NCBI RefSeq assembly: GCF_026210795.1
Contig: NC_089449.1
Span: 2,480,001-2,544,000 of the forward strand
Direction of reading: 5' to 3'
Source of the DNA: Rhizophagus irregularis
Lineage: Eukaryota > Glomeromycota > Glomeromycetes > Glomerales > Glomeraceae
Length of the DNA stretch: 64,000 bases
Below the pieces are notes generated by a model that searched no databases, was not told where the DNA came from, and saw only the letters and a program-made list of their open reading frames with translations. Made by a program: the position numbers and the translations under genes. Shown in pieces: positions 46,900 to 58,275 of this stretch (the stretch's first letter is position 1; each line of letters opens with the position of its first letter).

Positions 46900-47170
46900 G
46901 ATAATGAAACACTTTAAAGAAATAAATGTGTTGTAATAAATCGGAAACAAGCGGGCGGGTTTATTAACACTTGAACAAAATACGATATTACTGCCTCTAT
47001 CGGCGCTCTGTAATATCCGTATAGAAAATAAAACCTACACGAACTGCTCAAACTACACCTCCACCATCGGTCCTTTTTATATCGTTAAAAATCTGGTGCG
47101 AATCTGACTCTCGAACTGATTTGCCTCCCGGCCAAATGTGGCGATTAGTCGTATTTGTCTATTAAGCCAC
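46900..47170 (-). mobile_element. Possible tRNA-derived SINE
   Basis: On the minus strand, starting near 47,171, GGTGGCTTAATAGAC resembles a pol III A box. GTTCGAGAGTC, about 50 bases further on (47106-47116), resembles a B box. The spacing is that of a tRNA, and GGTG at the start can pair with CACC at about 47,095. The segment beyond (to about 46,900) is GC-richer than its surroundings and has no tRNA features. The cloverleaf arms are poor, so it is not a functional tRNA. Confidence 0.3.
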
Positions 47171-47171
47171 C

Positions 47172-47876
47172 TTTAATTCAGCCACTTTCCCACCGCTAAG
47201 CTTTCTAATCATTAAATAACTAAAAATATCTCTATGTAACATAACTAAATTACTAAAATAAATAAATAATAAATAAAAGATAAAAATAAATAAAATAAAT
47301 AAAAAAATATCCCGTGACACGAACATTAAACAACGATAGATATTGATACAGGAGCAAATAGTACATACTGGCTTCATGCACATGTTAAAGGTAGTATATT
47401 ATTCGTACTTTTTTTCAATTATTATTATTATTTAATGAAACTTTAATCATATAACATTTTAATAATACAAAAATGAATCGGTAAAACGAAATCAAAGAAA
47501 TTGATCATCACTCGAAAAGGTGAATAAAAATTGATTAACAAAATTCTCTGGACAATAAATAATAGTTATTTGGTATGAGGGTTGAAATATTACCGAACTG
47601 CGAAGCAGTTTAACTGTGTTATTAAACTTATTATGCAGACGTCTGACTAAAATTAACTTATCGTCGCATTGTTATTGTATGACGAAATGATTTCTGATAA
47701 AGGGCCTTGTTGTTATCACTTGCCGATGCCGAGCATTTCCATTCTCAGCTGATTTATTTTTTGTTTGTTGCCGCCTTTCGGACACTTCCATTTTTGATTG
47801 ATGTTATCAACACGTTGGATATTAAATAATCTTGGTGCGACATACAATAATTATTATTAGATATTATAGATAACCC
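47172..47876. other. Intergenic 3' of membrane-protein gene
   Basis: AT-rich with no supported gene; frames here are chance AAATA-type stretches. A GC-richer patch at 47,700-47,780 is unexplained. Confidence 0.4.
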
Positions 47877-48932
47877 TTAAAACAACAAAAAAGAATTTAT
47901 TATGTTACTCGATTCATCCAAAATATTTTCACCAAATTTGTAAATATCAATTTCAAAACAAATATAAATCAATTCATCTAATTCTAAATCATTATGAGAT
48001 AATAAATTTAATGTATAACCATAAAAATTATACTTTGTTATAAATATTTTAACAATAATTACCAAAAATAAGACCATAATATTATAAAAATCATTCTTTT
48101 TATATATTATAAGTATCTTAAATAATATAATCATCATTGTAATTAATAAAAAAAGACAATTAGAAATAATATAAACTGTATAATATATTATCCAAAATAA
48201 TAATAATAATGGAAGTGATAATAATGATATAGCATAACAAATTTTCATTAAAAATATTGGATTATTCGTTAAACTATTTTTATATTCTTTATATGATTCA
48301 TTAGTATTATAGATTGAACCAATTAATAAATTTTTCACCACCGTTAAAAAAAAAGTAACTACGAATAATAATGGTGTAATTATGAAAATAAAAATAATTG
48401 AGATTAAAAATATATCCATAATATTAATAAATATAGAGAAAATAAATTCATAAATATGTAATTTATCTAATTTCAAATAAGATTTTGAAAATAATATATT
48501 ATCAAAAGGTTTTAATATCGGAGATTCATTTAATAATCGGTAATCGGAATTATGAGAAATTGATTGATAAATTAAATAAATAATCGCCGCTGTTGAAGAA
48601 ATTGAATAATATGGATATTCTGGTCTCTTAATAATTATAACAAATGGATAGATTAAAGTAACAAATATACAATATCCAATAATTAAAAATATATAAATTG
48701 GAATATAAAGAGCAACGATTATTGGAAAAGATAAAAGTAAATAGATTCTTTTCCTCAAATCATTGCTACAAATACAAAATAAATGTGAATATATTTGAAA
48801 TATTGAGGGTAAATAAGTAAGTAATGATATAATAATATTTGGAATCAGACATAAAAATAATACTGGTAAGATACAGATTAAAAAATCAAGGATTAATAAT
48901 ATCATATGAGAAGTGTATCTTAATAAAATCAT
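47877..48932 (-). CDS. Orphan multipass membrane protein
   Basis: Single-exon frame of 351 residues made mostly of hydrophobic segments (roughly seven to nine candidate membrane helices), with short polar loops. A charged loop R-P-E-Y-P-Y-Y-S-I-S-S-T-A-A-I-I after the third or fourth segment is shared with the protein at 61.6 kb (R-P-G-Y-P-L-Y-S-L-S-P-T-A-A-I-I). A C-terminal stretch K-K-N-D-F-Y-N-I followed by I-Y-I-C-F-E-I is shared as well. No transporter or enzyme signature is recognised. Probably a lineage-restricted integral membrane family, function unknown. Very low GC third positions fit the region. An alternative start is M10. Confidence 0.75.
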   Translation of the reverse strand: MILLRYTSHMILLILDFLICILPVLFLCLIPNIIISLLTYLPSIFQIYSHLFCICSNDLRKRIYLLLSFPIIVALYIPIYIFLIIGYCIFVTLIYPFVIIIKRPEYPYYSISSTAAIIYLIYQSISHNSDYRLLNESPILKPFDNILFSKSYLKLDKLHIYEFIFSIFINIMDIFLISIIFIFIITPLLFVVTFFLTVVKNLLIGSIYNTNESYKEYKNSLTNNPIFLMKICYAISLLSLPLLLLFWIIYYTVYIISNCLFLLITMMIILFKILIIYKKNDFYNIMVLFLVIIVKIFITKYNFYGYTLNLLSHNDLELDELIYICFEIDIYKFGENILDESSNIINSFLLF

Positions 48933-49904
48933 TTTGTTCTTTTTTTATTTTTTATTTTTTATTTTTTTTTTTGCTGAAAAAGAACAAAGAAATGATTAAA
49001 GAACAACCTTTTCAACCTAAAAGTCTTGGCATTGTTGATAATCATGTAATATGTAGCACAATTTTTTTTTGTGTCCCATTCAATATTCGATGTATGGAAT
49101 GACAAAGTGTATCAGGACAATATAGTGAGTCACTTATGATGTAGTTTGAATTAGGTTATTTCACCAATAACCATATGACCTTTAATTTAGTGTTCCAAAC
49201 CAAAAAATCCATTTTGAGGATTATTTTTACCTTTTAAAGCTTCTGGATTTGGAAAATATTTTGCATTTGTTGCTGCGTCTTATCGCCAATAATTGGCATA
49301 ATTGGCATAATTTTGATCATCGAGACTATCGTGCATATCATGCTTAATGGATATGTTCATTTAAAGATTTATAAAGCTAGTTTGTCTCACATAAAGTTGG
49401 TTTATATATAGTGAATTAAATGACAGATTACGATGATATCATATTACCTTTCGTCAGTTCGCTATGGTATGTCGAAAGTAAATATTGTTACGTATCACGA
49501 AATATTGTAAAATTGTGTATTTAACTTTAATGCGTATTAATATCAGATTTTTTTATTATAGAAGTACATTTTTCGAAGCGGTTTAGGCCAATTTAAGCAA
49601 GAACGGCAAAGTTATTGTACATCATCTACTTTTTTTGGCCAGTCAATTATTTCCATCTTGTACTGTAAATTGCGTAACGAAACACCTATAAACTTTATAA
49701 TATACTAAAAAAAGAGTTTCTGCTCCTTAATCACCACTTCCAAAGATGTAAATCTGTAATCCGTTCATGTGTATCCTTTGTTAATATACTTATAGAATTA
49801 ATGGTTTTTTTTTTAAAAAAAAAAATCTTGGGAACCTTTGAACGAATGGTTTCTGATTTCGGGTTATAGTTGATAAAATTTTAAAATTTTTGAAAGTTTC
49901 CTAT
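48933..49904. other. Intergenic, nothing recognised
   Basis: 5' flank of the membrane-protein gene and AT-rich sequence; no gene or repeat is supported. Confidence 0.4.
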
Positions 49905-50155
49905 TTTTTTGGGTCGCATTCATTTCACCGACGATTATCTCACCTACAGACGTTTCATCAACAGGTCATTTCGCAGACAAATGCTTCGCCAACAATCATC
50001 TCACCGACAAGGGAATTTAGGATTAGAATTAGAAAATTAGGGTTAGAATTAGTGTTAGGTAAGGAATATTGGGGACGATGAAATAACAATGATCAGGTGA
50101 TTGTTGGTGAAGTTGTCTGACGGTGATATTATGATAATGAGATCCTTTTTTACCA
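49905..50155. repeat. Repeat element with CACCGAC words and a telomere-like core
   Basis: The left part repeats (T)CACCGAC(G/A)AT-C and TTTCATC-type words. The right part has similar words in reverse orientation (GATGAAATAA, CAGGTGATTGTTGGTGAAG, GACGGTGAT), so the ends are loosely inverted. The centre (about 50,015-50,060) reads as GGATTAGAATTAG / TTAGGGTTAG, similar to telomeric repeat. The type of element is not identified. Confidence 0.45.
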
Positions 50156-50433
50156 CTTATTTTTAGAATACGCAGCGCATGCACTTCACGATAAATTTTA
50201 AAACCTTATTTTTAAGACCATATTTTATTAACATAATTCATAATTTTTTGACTATCTTAAATCAATAATAGTTCAATAGTTAGTTTATGTTAGTTTCTTA
50301 AAATAAAAAAAGAAAAGAAAAAAAGTAGGAAGCAATTAATTTTAATTTAATGTTACATAAAATCATAATTTTAATTTTTAATTTAAATAATCTTAATTTA
50401 TAAAATTCTAACAAAAATTTTAACATATTATTT

Positions 50434-53400
50434 TTAGTCATCCAATTCTTCAGCATCAACTCCAATTTCTCTTGCAACATCGTTAACATATTGTTGCACG
50501 CCATTTTCTATTAACTCTTCAACTCTTCCTCTCCTTACGGCATAAACTTTTTTAGTAACATTATCAACAAACCATCTATCATGACTAACAATAATAACAG
50601 CCCCTTCAAATTTATTTAAAACTTCTACAAGTGTTTTAATTGTAATCATATCCAAATGACTTGTAATTTCATCAAGCATTAAAATATGTGGTGCATGATA
50701 AACTTGTAATGCGAATGCAACTCTAGATTTTTGTCCCCCAGATAAATAAGACATTTTTTGAACTGATAAATCACCGGAAATTCCAAATCCTCCCAAATAA
50801 GATCTTGCTTTATGTTCATCAATTTCAGGATATATTTTTTTCATATACGCAACAGCTGAAACGTCCAAATCTAATGCATCAACGTTATGCTGAACAAAGT
50901 GTCCAATTTTCATTCTAGGATGTCTTGTTACGGTACCTTTTGTAGGTTCTAAATCGCCTGCAAGTAACCCCATTAAAGTGGATTTACCTTCACCATTTGC
51001 ACCAACAAAACCAATTCTTGCGCCTTCTTCAACGTTAAGTGTCACATTTTTAAGGACAGGTTTGGTGCTATTAGGATAAGTGAATGAAACATTTTCTATT
51101 TGTAACAAAGCACCGTGATGACGTAATGGTTCGGGTGATGGAATATTCCAATTAACTAAGGTTTCCGCTTTTTCAACTACAATTTCATCACGAGCTGCAT
51201 TAAAATATCCTACTCTATGCTTGTTTAATTTGAATCGAAATCCATCCTCACTTTTATTCATTCCGAAACGTTCGAGTTTCTAATCACATAGTTTCAAATT
51301 AGTTTATTCGAAAATGAAATAAAGATAAATAAAGAAATAAAGATAAACCGTTGTAAGTCCGGAGCGAAAAACTAAAATTTGCGATTTCATTGGGTTACGA
51401 TCACGTGGCGGACAGAGAATGCACGTGATCGATTCTTTTTTTCATAGTGCGTAGACATATATTGTCCTTCGCTTCGCTCCGGACAATAATAAAATATTAC
51501 CTTCTTACGACTCGCAACCATTCCTAAAAGCTTATCGTCTCCACTTTCTTTAGCTTTTTTTTGAGCCTTTTGAATACTAGATTCTATATGCTTTTTTTGT
51601 TTCTCTTGAGCTTCAGCCATTCTTTCTTTTTTTAATCGTTCATCCTCCAAATTTTTCTCAAATTCATCGTAATTACCAGTATGATAAGTTAATTTGGCAT
51701 CTTTGAAACGAATTATCTCGGTGACTGTTTTATTGAGGAATCGACGATCATGAGAAACAATGACCATGGTAGTGTCAATGAGAGTATTCAAATACGATTG
51801 AAGCCAAAGAATAGCCGGTAAATCCAAGTGATTGGCTTAAGAAAAAAAAAATATTAAATTAGATTCTTTGTGAATCAACATGAGAACAGGATTTTATGAT
51901 TCACTTATGAAACCCGAGACATTCTTGTGTATTCGTCAAATTTTCATTGATTAATAAAAATGCTCGTTTAATAATATAAATTGTACTTACTAGGTTCGTC
52001 TAATAAAAGAATATCTGGTTGTAAAAATAATGCTTGAGCTAATGCTACTCTCTAAATAATCATTATTAAAGTTTTATAAGAAAAATATAACAGATAAATC
52101 TTTCGATGAATTTTTTTTTTTAATGTGATATTTACCATACGCCAACCACCAGAAAGAGAAGAAAGCGAGGCCATTGGAGAATATTGCTGCTTTTCAGAAA
52201 ATCCAAGACCGGATAAAATTTCTTGAGCTCTTGCTTCAGCAGAATCAGCATTAATCTTTATTAAAATTAAAAGATACAGATTTAAATGTTAAATAATAAT
52301 GTAATAGATTAATTTAGTTCATATAAAAAAACCCACTTGTTCAAGTTTTGTATACACTTCCTCTAAGAGTTCATAAATCACCGCAGTAAAATCTTCGGTT
52401 TGATTTTCTTTATCACCTTTATCATCCAATGCTCTACGTTATAATATGATTAGCATATCTAAATTTTAAATAATCACTGTTTATTCGAATGAACTTTATT
52501 ATACTTACTTTTGAGCTTCAGCTACTCTAGCTTCAGCATCCAACAATTCTTTTCTTGCTTCAGCACCTCTACGACCACTTCGTAGAGTTGCAATTTTTTG
52601 AGCTTCTTCTAATTCTCTTTGTAGTCTTTCAGCTCTAATACGTTTAACAGCAGATTCAATCTTTTTCGAATCTCCACTTTCTGACGCAGTTTGGAGAGCT
52701 TGTTTTTCATTTAATAAAAGAGTTCGTTCTTTATCTGCTTTAAGAACGACTTGAGCAACATTTTCTTTTTCATCTACATTTTCCAATTGTTCAATATATA
52801 AAACTCGAATGTTTCTAGGAAATCCGACAAGTACTCCACTACCGATACATTTAAGAAGTGCTTTTATAATATAAAATAAATTTTTTGATTATTAAAAAAA
52901 TACCCATTTTTTCGTTAAGAATTTTTTATATGAACAAAAAAAATAGTTACTTGATTTTCCAGTTCCGTTTCTTCCAACTAAACCATAATGAACACCAGTT
53001 TTTAATTGTAATTTTGCATCAACTAATAATTCTTTACTACCGACCGTAATATTAACATCTTTTAAATCAACCTTTTATATAATAATAAATCGATTAAAAA
53101 AATTTAAAAATTTTTTTTTCAATAACGTAAAATATGATTTGAAGATAGGTTACCTCTTTTGATAAAGTTTCTAAGGTTTCAGTATGAAATCTTGATTGTT
53201 GAGAGTATGCAATGATTTCCGAATCATCTACAACGGATTTTTGTGCTTTAGTTGATGTGGATTGTTTTCCAGTGGTTTTGACGGATTTCTTTCCAGACTT
53301 GCCAATTGAGGAAGCAGTATGCGTATCAGAGGTAGGTGTCGATAAATTTAACTTAATAAAGAAATATATAAATTTATTTAGTCAAAAGTGAATTACATCA

Positions 53401-53709
53401 TAAAAAAAATTTAATATTTTTTTGTACCTGGTCTAACTTAGTAACAACTTCTTCCGGTAATTTTTCAGGTCCAATTTCCGAAGTAGTATCGGTTGAATCC
53501 GTAGAGTCGTAGGAAAATTTGTTATAAAAAGAATCTAAGTCGGATTTTTCTATACCGGCATCAATTAAGAATTGTTCGGTAGCCTCACGCAGCGAATCAG
53601 CACCTTCGATATCTGCTAATACATTAGAAATGTATTCTTTGATATCATCATCGAATGTTACGTTCAAAGGTAGAGCAGCGAAAAATCTTGAGGATAGTGA
53701 TGAACTCAT
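50434..53709 (-). CDS. ABCF-type ATPase (Gcn20/ABCF3-like)
   Basis: Soluble twin-ATPase ABC protein without membrane segments; family members act on ribosomes in translation or its control. Nine exons: 53709-53428, 53351-53154, 53071-52951, 52860-52509, 52433-52337, 52255-52136, 52051-51991, 51835-51501 and 51279-50434. All introns are GT..AG, and the sum is 2,412 bases, giving 803 residues with an unbroken frame. An N-terminal helical region (about 1-160) precedes ATPase 1. Its motifs are Walker A G-R-N-G-T-G-K-S-T, signature L-S-G-G-W and Walker B L-L-L-D-E-P-T-N-H-L-D. A Lys/Glu-rich coiled linker follows. ATPase 2 has G-A-N-G-E-G-K-S-T, L-S-G-G-Q-K-S-R and L-M-L-D-E-I-T-S-H-L-D; the last is unusual in having I and S for P and N. 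A charged insertion at about 230-300 lies inside ATPase 1. Orthology to Gcn20 rather than another ABCF branch is not settled by eye. Confidence 0.9.
51357..51484. repeat. Fold-back insertion inside ABCF intron 8
   Basis: GTCCGGAGCGA at 51357 and TCGCTCCGGAC ending at 51484 bracket about 105 bp containing GATCACGTGG and CACGTGATCG. They make intron 8 221 bp long, against 61-120 bp for the others. It looks like a small inverted-repeat element tolerated in an intron. Confidence 0.55.
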
Positions 53710-54554
53710 AAATGATAGGAAAAAAAAACTTTCAAATAAATAAATGAATTAATTTAAAATTAAAGAATGATAATTTGATAATATCTCGAAGGAATTAATT
53801 TATAAACTTTTTTCATTACTGCGCAAATAAACGGCGTAGTATAAGAGATTTGATTCATGCAATGAATTCTTTACGCCCAAACTAAAACTATGGGCTAATT
53901 TAGGCAACTTAACCAAAAATAGGTTTTTAATTTAGTTGCGCAGCATTGATATACAAGATAGCTGCGTAATGTCTTGTTGTAACAGGTTCGAACTGCGGAT
54001 TAATATAAAACATTTTAATGATGCATATCAATTTAATTTATGTAACAAAAGAACGCGTAAAAGAAAAAAATTCATACATAAATCGAAGGCTCGTTCCAAA
54101 TAAAGCCAAACAATTATAATTCTATATATAGCCTATATGGCAGCACAATGTAATTTGCTTATTTATTTGAATTGAAAACCCCTAAAATTATTCGCATGAT
54201 TCTCATAATGATAATGCAAATATAATTAAAATAATTAAAATATGAAATAATGAATAAATGGAACAATGGAAACAAGGAAACAAAGGAAACAAGGAAAAAT
54301 GAAAGAAATGACCCTTCGTCTTACTTCTGAGTGTTCATAGAAAAATGAATATATTTTATATATATATAATTGTAACATTAGTGATGATGTGATTCAATTA
54401 AATTCTACCTGAACTAAATTCTTTCCAAATATCATAAAATACTTTGTCGACTGGATCTCGTTCTCATTTCCTTTCAGGACGTGCCATGTACAATATATAT
54501 ATATATATATATGCAATACATAAAATAAATTGGGTTATAACTAGATTAAAGATC
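53710..54554. other. 5' flank of ABCF gene
   Basis: Intergenic DNA between the ABCF start and the next minus-strand gene. It includes a patch of (GGAAACAA)-type repeats near 54,265-54,300 and an (AT)n run at 54,492-54,512. No gene. Confidence 0.45.
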
Positions 54555-55275
54555 TTAAGTTGCCTCAATTTTTCCGACACTTTCGCCATTCCGGATTTTT
54601 TCACGCCAATTGCTTCCATCTAACTTAAGTGTATTTTGACCCAAAAGAACTTGATGTTGGAAAAAAAAAAGCGCTGAGGTAGTATTCTCCGCCGAAATCA
54701 TCAACTCTTCTTTACCGTTAAGACCGATCAGTTTGACCAAATATTTTAGGGATAAAATGTTGCCATTTTGAGGAGTGGAAGTCGGTACTAAACGCGCATA
54801 AGCGACTTCTCGCAACTTTGTTGTTACGTGCCTTTCAATGTGTTGTCTCATTTCTTTGTCATCTACGAATTTCTTCGTTCTTATCAAAGTTACATATATA
54901 GTTTGGCAAATTATCTAAATAAAAGATATATAAATTAATTTATCATTAGAAGACAATTCGTTTTTTTCTTTAACAATATCTATAGTTCATGAACCCACAT
55001 GATTTAATATTAAAATTAATTATTGGAGAAAGAATAAAATCGGTCTAATATGCCCACTTTCTCCACTGCTCTTTTCTTCAACAAATTTCAACATACACTT
55101 TTTCTTCTTTTATATAATCTAGAAAATAACCGAATATTATGATTAATAATATGTAGCATGAAAATATAAAGATAAGCTAACTCACCTTTGGATAGCTGTT
55201 GACTTCGATGATAGCAATAAAGATGTCACGAATAAATTCGTAAACTAATACTCCAGTCAATACTCACTTGTGTGC
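54555..55275 (-). CDS. Unrecognised spliced gene, partial model
   Basis: The best supported part is the terminal exon 54914-54555 (119 codons plus stop). It follows a TTTAG acceptor and has a balanced composition: R-Q-H-I-E-R-H-V-T-T-K-L-R-E-V-A-Y-A-R, L-S-L-K-Y-L-V-K-L-I and S-N-W-R-E-K. An upstream exon ending at 55196 (I-I-E-V-N-S-Y-P-K, then GTGAGT) joins it in frame through a 281-bp intron, but I cannot place the start. The strand-like S-L-K-Y-L-V-K-L stretch weakly recalls arrestin C-domains, which is not enough to name it. Confidence 0.4.
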
Positions 55276-56514
55276 TTTAAATCCGATTTTTATAGGAAGA
55301 ATGACGAAAGAATAATTGATTATAAAAACGCCAATTATTAAAAATGTTGGCAAATCGATCGTATATCTTTTTACAGAAATTAGCGAAACCGACGAAGAGA
55401 ATCTAGTTAAGACAATAGAATAAAACAGGTTCTTAAATCAATTATCATACGAAAATATTAACTTTCTTAGCTTTTTTCATATCACAACAAATAAATATAT
55501 CATTTAAATACCAAAGTTCTGTTGCTAATTTATAATACTTACTTTAGAATCGGTTATTATATTAGACGCGTTAAATGTGATTTGTATTATAAGTTTAGAT
55601 CTAGAAGTATACCTTATGAAATTAAGTTATACTTGACTGACATGTTTGACTATCTAGACTGAAGATATTTATATTTACTTAATACCTGAAAGCCGTTACT
55701 CAAAAACAGAGAATAAAATTATGGTTAAAGAAAGTAGAAAATCTTAGTTTATTTCTCGAATTTCTTTATTTGTAAACGTTCAACAGAACGTCATCTTTGT
55801 GTAACACTTTTTACTCTATGTTCTAGCGAACCGAATATTTCCGACTTTCCGAGGGTTTCCGAAAATTTTTTGTTTATTCAACCCTAATTTAATCATCTGT
55901 TCAAAACTCGGATTTTCTTTTTATTTTTTTACAAAGAAAAAGTTTAAAAAAAGTCTCACTATTTATATTTTACATTGTTATTTAAATTAATAGATTTATT
56001 TTTATTTTTTATTTCTACACGTGATATAAAAATTTCTCGTTTTAAAAATTTTAAAAACCAACATTTCTTTTTTTTTTGTGTCTCTTTTGCGCAGCAAAAA
56101 AATCTCAGGATTTAAGATTTTCAAAATTGACAAGGTGTTGTAATACAATTATTGATGAACAAATCTTTTTGTAACGTTACCAATCCTAATCAAGCTGTTT
56201 CCGATTAAATGGGAATAATAGGACAAATTCTTGACATAGGACAACTTTCTGTGTAATCAAGTTTTCTCTCCTGTCAAAAATATTGCACATTTTTTTTTTT
56301 ATTTTCAATAGCTTTTATAATAATACGAGTTCCTCGGAAGTTTTAAAAAAATAAGTTGATAAATAATCTATCACGGGTAAGCATTACCATTTGTAGTATT
56401 GGTAAAGTTATCCAATGATGTTTATATCAACAAATCACAATATTATTATTTTAAAATTGTCCGCAGTATTGATAACTTATTTTGATTGGTTTCCAATGAA
56501 CTGCAGTTTTTGAT
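55276..56514. other. Intergenic, AT-rich
   Basis: 5' flank of the F-box/LRR gene at 56515 and AT-rich sequence. No gene, RNA or repeat is recognised. Confidence 0.45.
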
Positions 56515-58275
56515 ATGACGCCTACCTTGCCCGGTGATTGTTTATTACAAATTTTTTCCTACCTTGCTGATGATAGCAAATCCCTTTACGCTTTCTTAAG
56601 AGTAAATCGATTATGGTGTGTAAATGCCATTAAATATTTATGGAAACAACCTTTTCAATTTGCGTTGATCTTGAAGAGCACACCAGATTATACTTCGCAT
56701 CATCGAAGAAAAACCGGAAAACTTACCGAGACTTTTATTACATGTTTGATTCATAACGAAATTATTTCCGGGGGTAGTATTCAAAATAAAAAAAGAACAT
56801 CTGCGAGAGTTCCTTTGGTATCACCTCCATTATTTAATTATGTAGGATTTATTCGAAAACTTGATCTTGATGATTTGGGATTGGCAATTGCGGAATGGGC
56901 TGAATATATTTTTTCACCAAAGTATAATCGAGATGCTTCGTCCGTAAAGCTTAGGAATGCCATATTTTCTGTATTAATACAGCAAAAATCTACCAAATAC
57001 ACATCAATCAAGAATTTTCGTAATGATAATTCATTGATCGGGGAGATCACCATGAAAATATATAAATTATTGATGAATCAAATTCCAAAATTAGATTGTC
57101 TTTCAATGAAACCTGGGGGTACAGATAGATTCTTCTCATCAACATCGGAACTTCTTAAAGTGCATCTGGAGAAAGGCGCATGGTTTAATCATATTACAAA
57201 AGAAAATATGTCGATAATTCACTATCCTCGTGCCGATGTTTGTTTGGCTAATTTGGTTGAATTTGAATGGAAAATTTTGAGAACAGAAGCGACAACTTCG
57301 GAACAATTTTTAATTGACCTTTCTCAAATTTGTACTAAAATCCAAAGGATTGAATTTGATATGAATAAACCGTGTCGACCACAAGATTTGTCGATCCTCG
57401 AGGCTTTAAAAATTTTAATTGAATCACAAACATGTTTAGAGGAATTTGAATTGAAAAATTGCATTTTAGATAGTCATCATATAATGGTTGGACTCAATAA
57501 TCGAGTTAATACATTAAAAAGATTAATTTTTCGACAAGTGAATTCATTAAAATTGGAATTTATTTCTGGTATAGCAAATTTATATAATTTGGAAGAGTTA
57601 AGATATTATGGAGGAAGTATGGGGAGTAAAGACGCTTGGCCTTTGAGCTTTACGCATTTTCCAGTATTGAAAGTATATGAAATTGATGATTTATTTCCAA
57701 CAGCGATCGCAGTTAATCCTGATGCGATGGTTTCAAATTATTGTCCAGCTTTACGAACATTTATTTATAATCAAAGAAGGTATTATAGAGCAGAATCTAC
57801 TAGTACAATAATTGGATCAATCGGAGTACATTGTGAAAATTTGCGACATTTTGAATGTAACGCAGAAATTTGTTCAATTACTATATTACAATTGGCTTTT
57901 ATGGCGTCACCAAACCTTGAAAGAATCATTTTAACGAATGATAGACTATCATTAAAAATTGATGAGTTGTTAATGATGGCTCGATTAAAAAAGTTAAAAT
58001 ATTTAGAATTGAATGGATCATGGAATTTTAAGGCCGAATCTTTATATCATTTTTTGGTCTTATCTCAACCGCCACTTTCGACAATTATTTTATCAAAAAA
58101 TAGTTGTTTTGAAGATCCTCATCTTGAGGTTTTATTAAATTGTTTGGAAGGTGTTTTAACAACTTTTCATCTTACTAAAATGACTAAACGATTGGGTTTA
58201 GATATGAGAAGACAAGCTAAAGACAAAATCGAAAATTTTCTTTGCAGAAGAAAAACTAATATTGAAGAAGAGTAA
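56515..58275 (+). CDS. F-box / leucine-rich-repeat-like protein
   Basis: Intron-less frame of 586 residues. The F-box at about 4-50 reads L-P-G-D-C-L-L-Q-I-F-S-Y-L with L-R-V-N-R-L-W-C. The remainder (about 180-560) consists of degenerate leucine-rich segments, such as L-E-E-F-E-L-K-N-C, L-K-R-L-I-F and L-E-R-I-I-L-T-N-D, typical of substrate-binding F-box/LRR proteins. This is the common large single-exon F-box type of this fungal group and is distinct from the small two-exon family elsewhere in the window. Codon use is less AT-extreme than its neighbours. Start: first ATG, directly before the F-box. Expected role: Skp1-Cullin-1 ligase adaptor; target unknown. Confidence 0.9.
   Translation: MTPTLPGDCLLQIFSYLADDSKSLYAFLRVNRLWCVNAIKYLWKQPFQFALILKSTPDYTSHHRRKTGKLTETFITCLIHNEIISGGSIQNKKRTSARVPLVSPPLFNYVGFIRKLDLDDLGLAIAEWAEYIFSPKYNRDASSVKLRNAIFSVLIQQKSTKYTSIKNFRNDNSLIGEITMKIYKLLMNQIPKLDCLSMKPGGTDRFFSSTSELLKVHLEKGAWFNHITKENMSIIHYPRADVCLANLVEFEWKILRTEATTSEQFLIDLSQICTKIQRIEFDMNKPCRPQDLSILEALKILIESQTCLEEFELKNCILDSHHIMVGLNNRVNTLKRLIFRQVNSLKLEFISGIANLYNLEELRYYGGSMGSKDAWPLSFTHFPVLKVYEIDDLFPTAIAVNPDAMVSNYCPALRTFIYNQRRYYRAESTSTIIGSIGVHCENLRHFECNAEICSITILQLAFMASPNLERIILTNDRLSLKIDELLMMARLKKLKYLELNGSWNFKAESLYHFLVLSQPPLSTIILSKNSCFEDPHLEVLLNCLEGVLTTFHLTKMTKRLGLDMRRQAKDKIENFLCRRKTNIEEE

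Noticed and set aside
47162-47383. 73-codon minus frame, hydrophobic
   Set aside because: Arises from AAATA simple repeats and the start of the SINE candidate; no protein-like conservation visible.
56838-57053. 71-codon minus frame
   Set aside because: Antisense shadow of the F-box/LRR gene.
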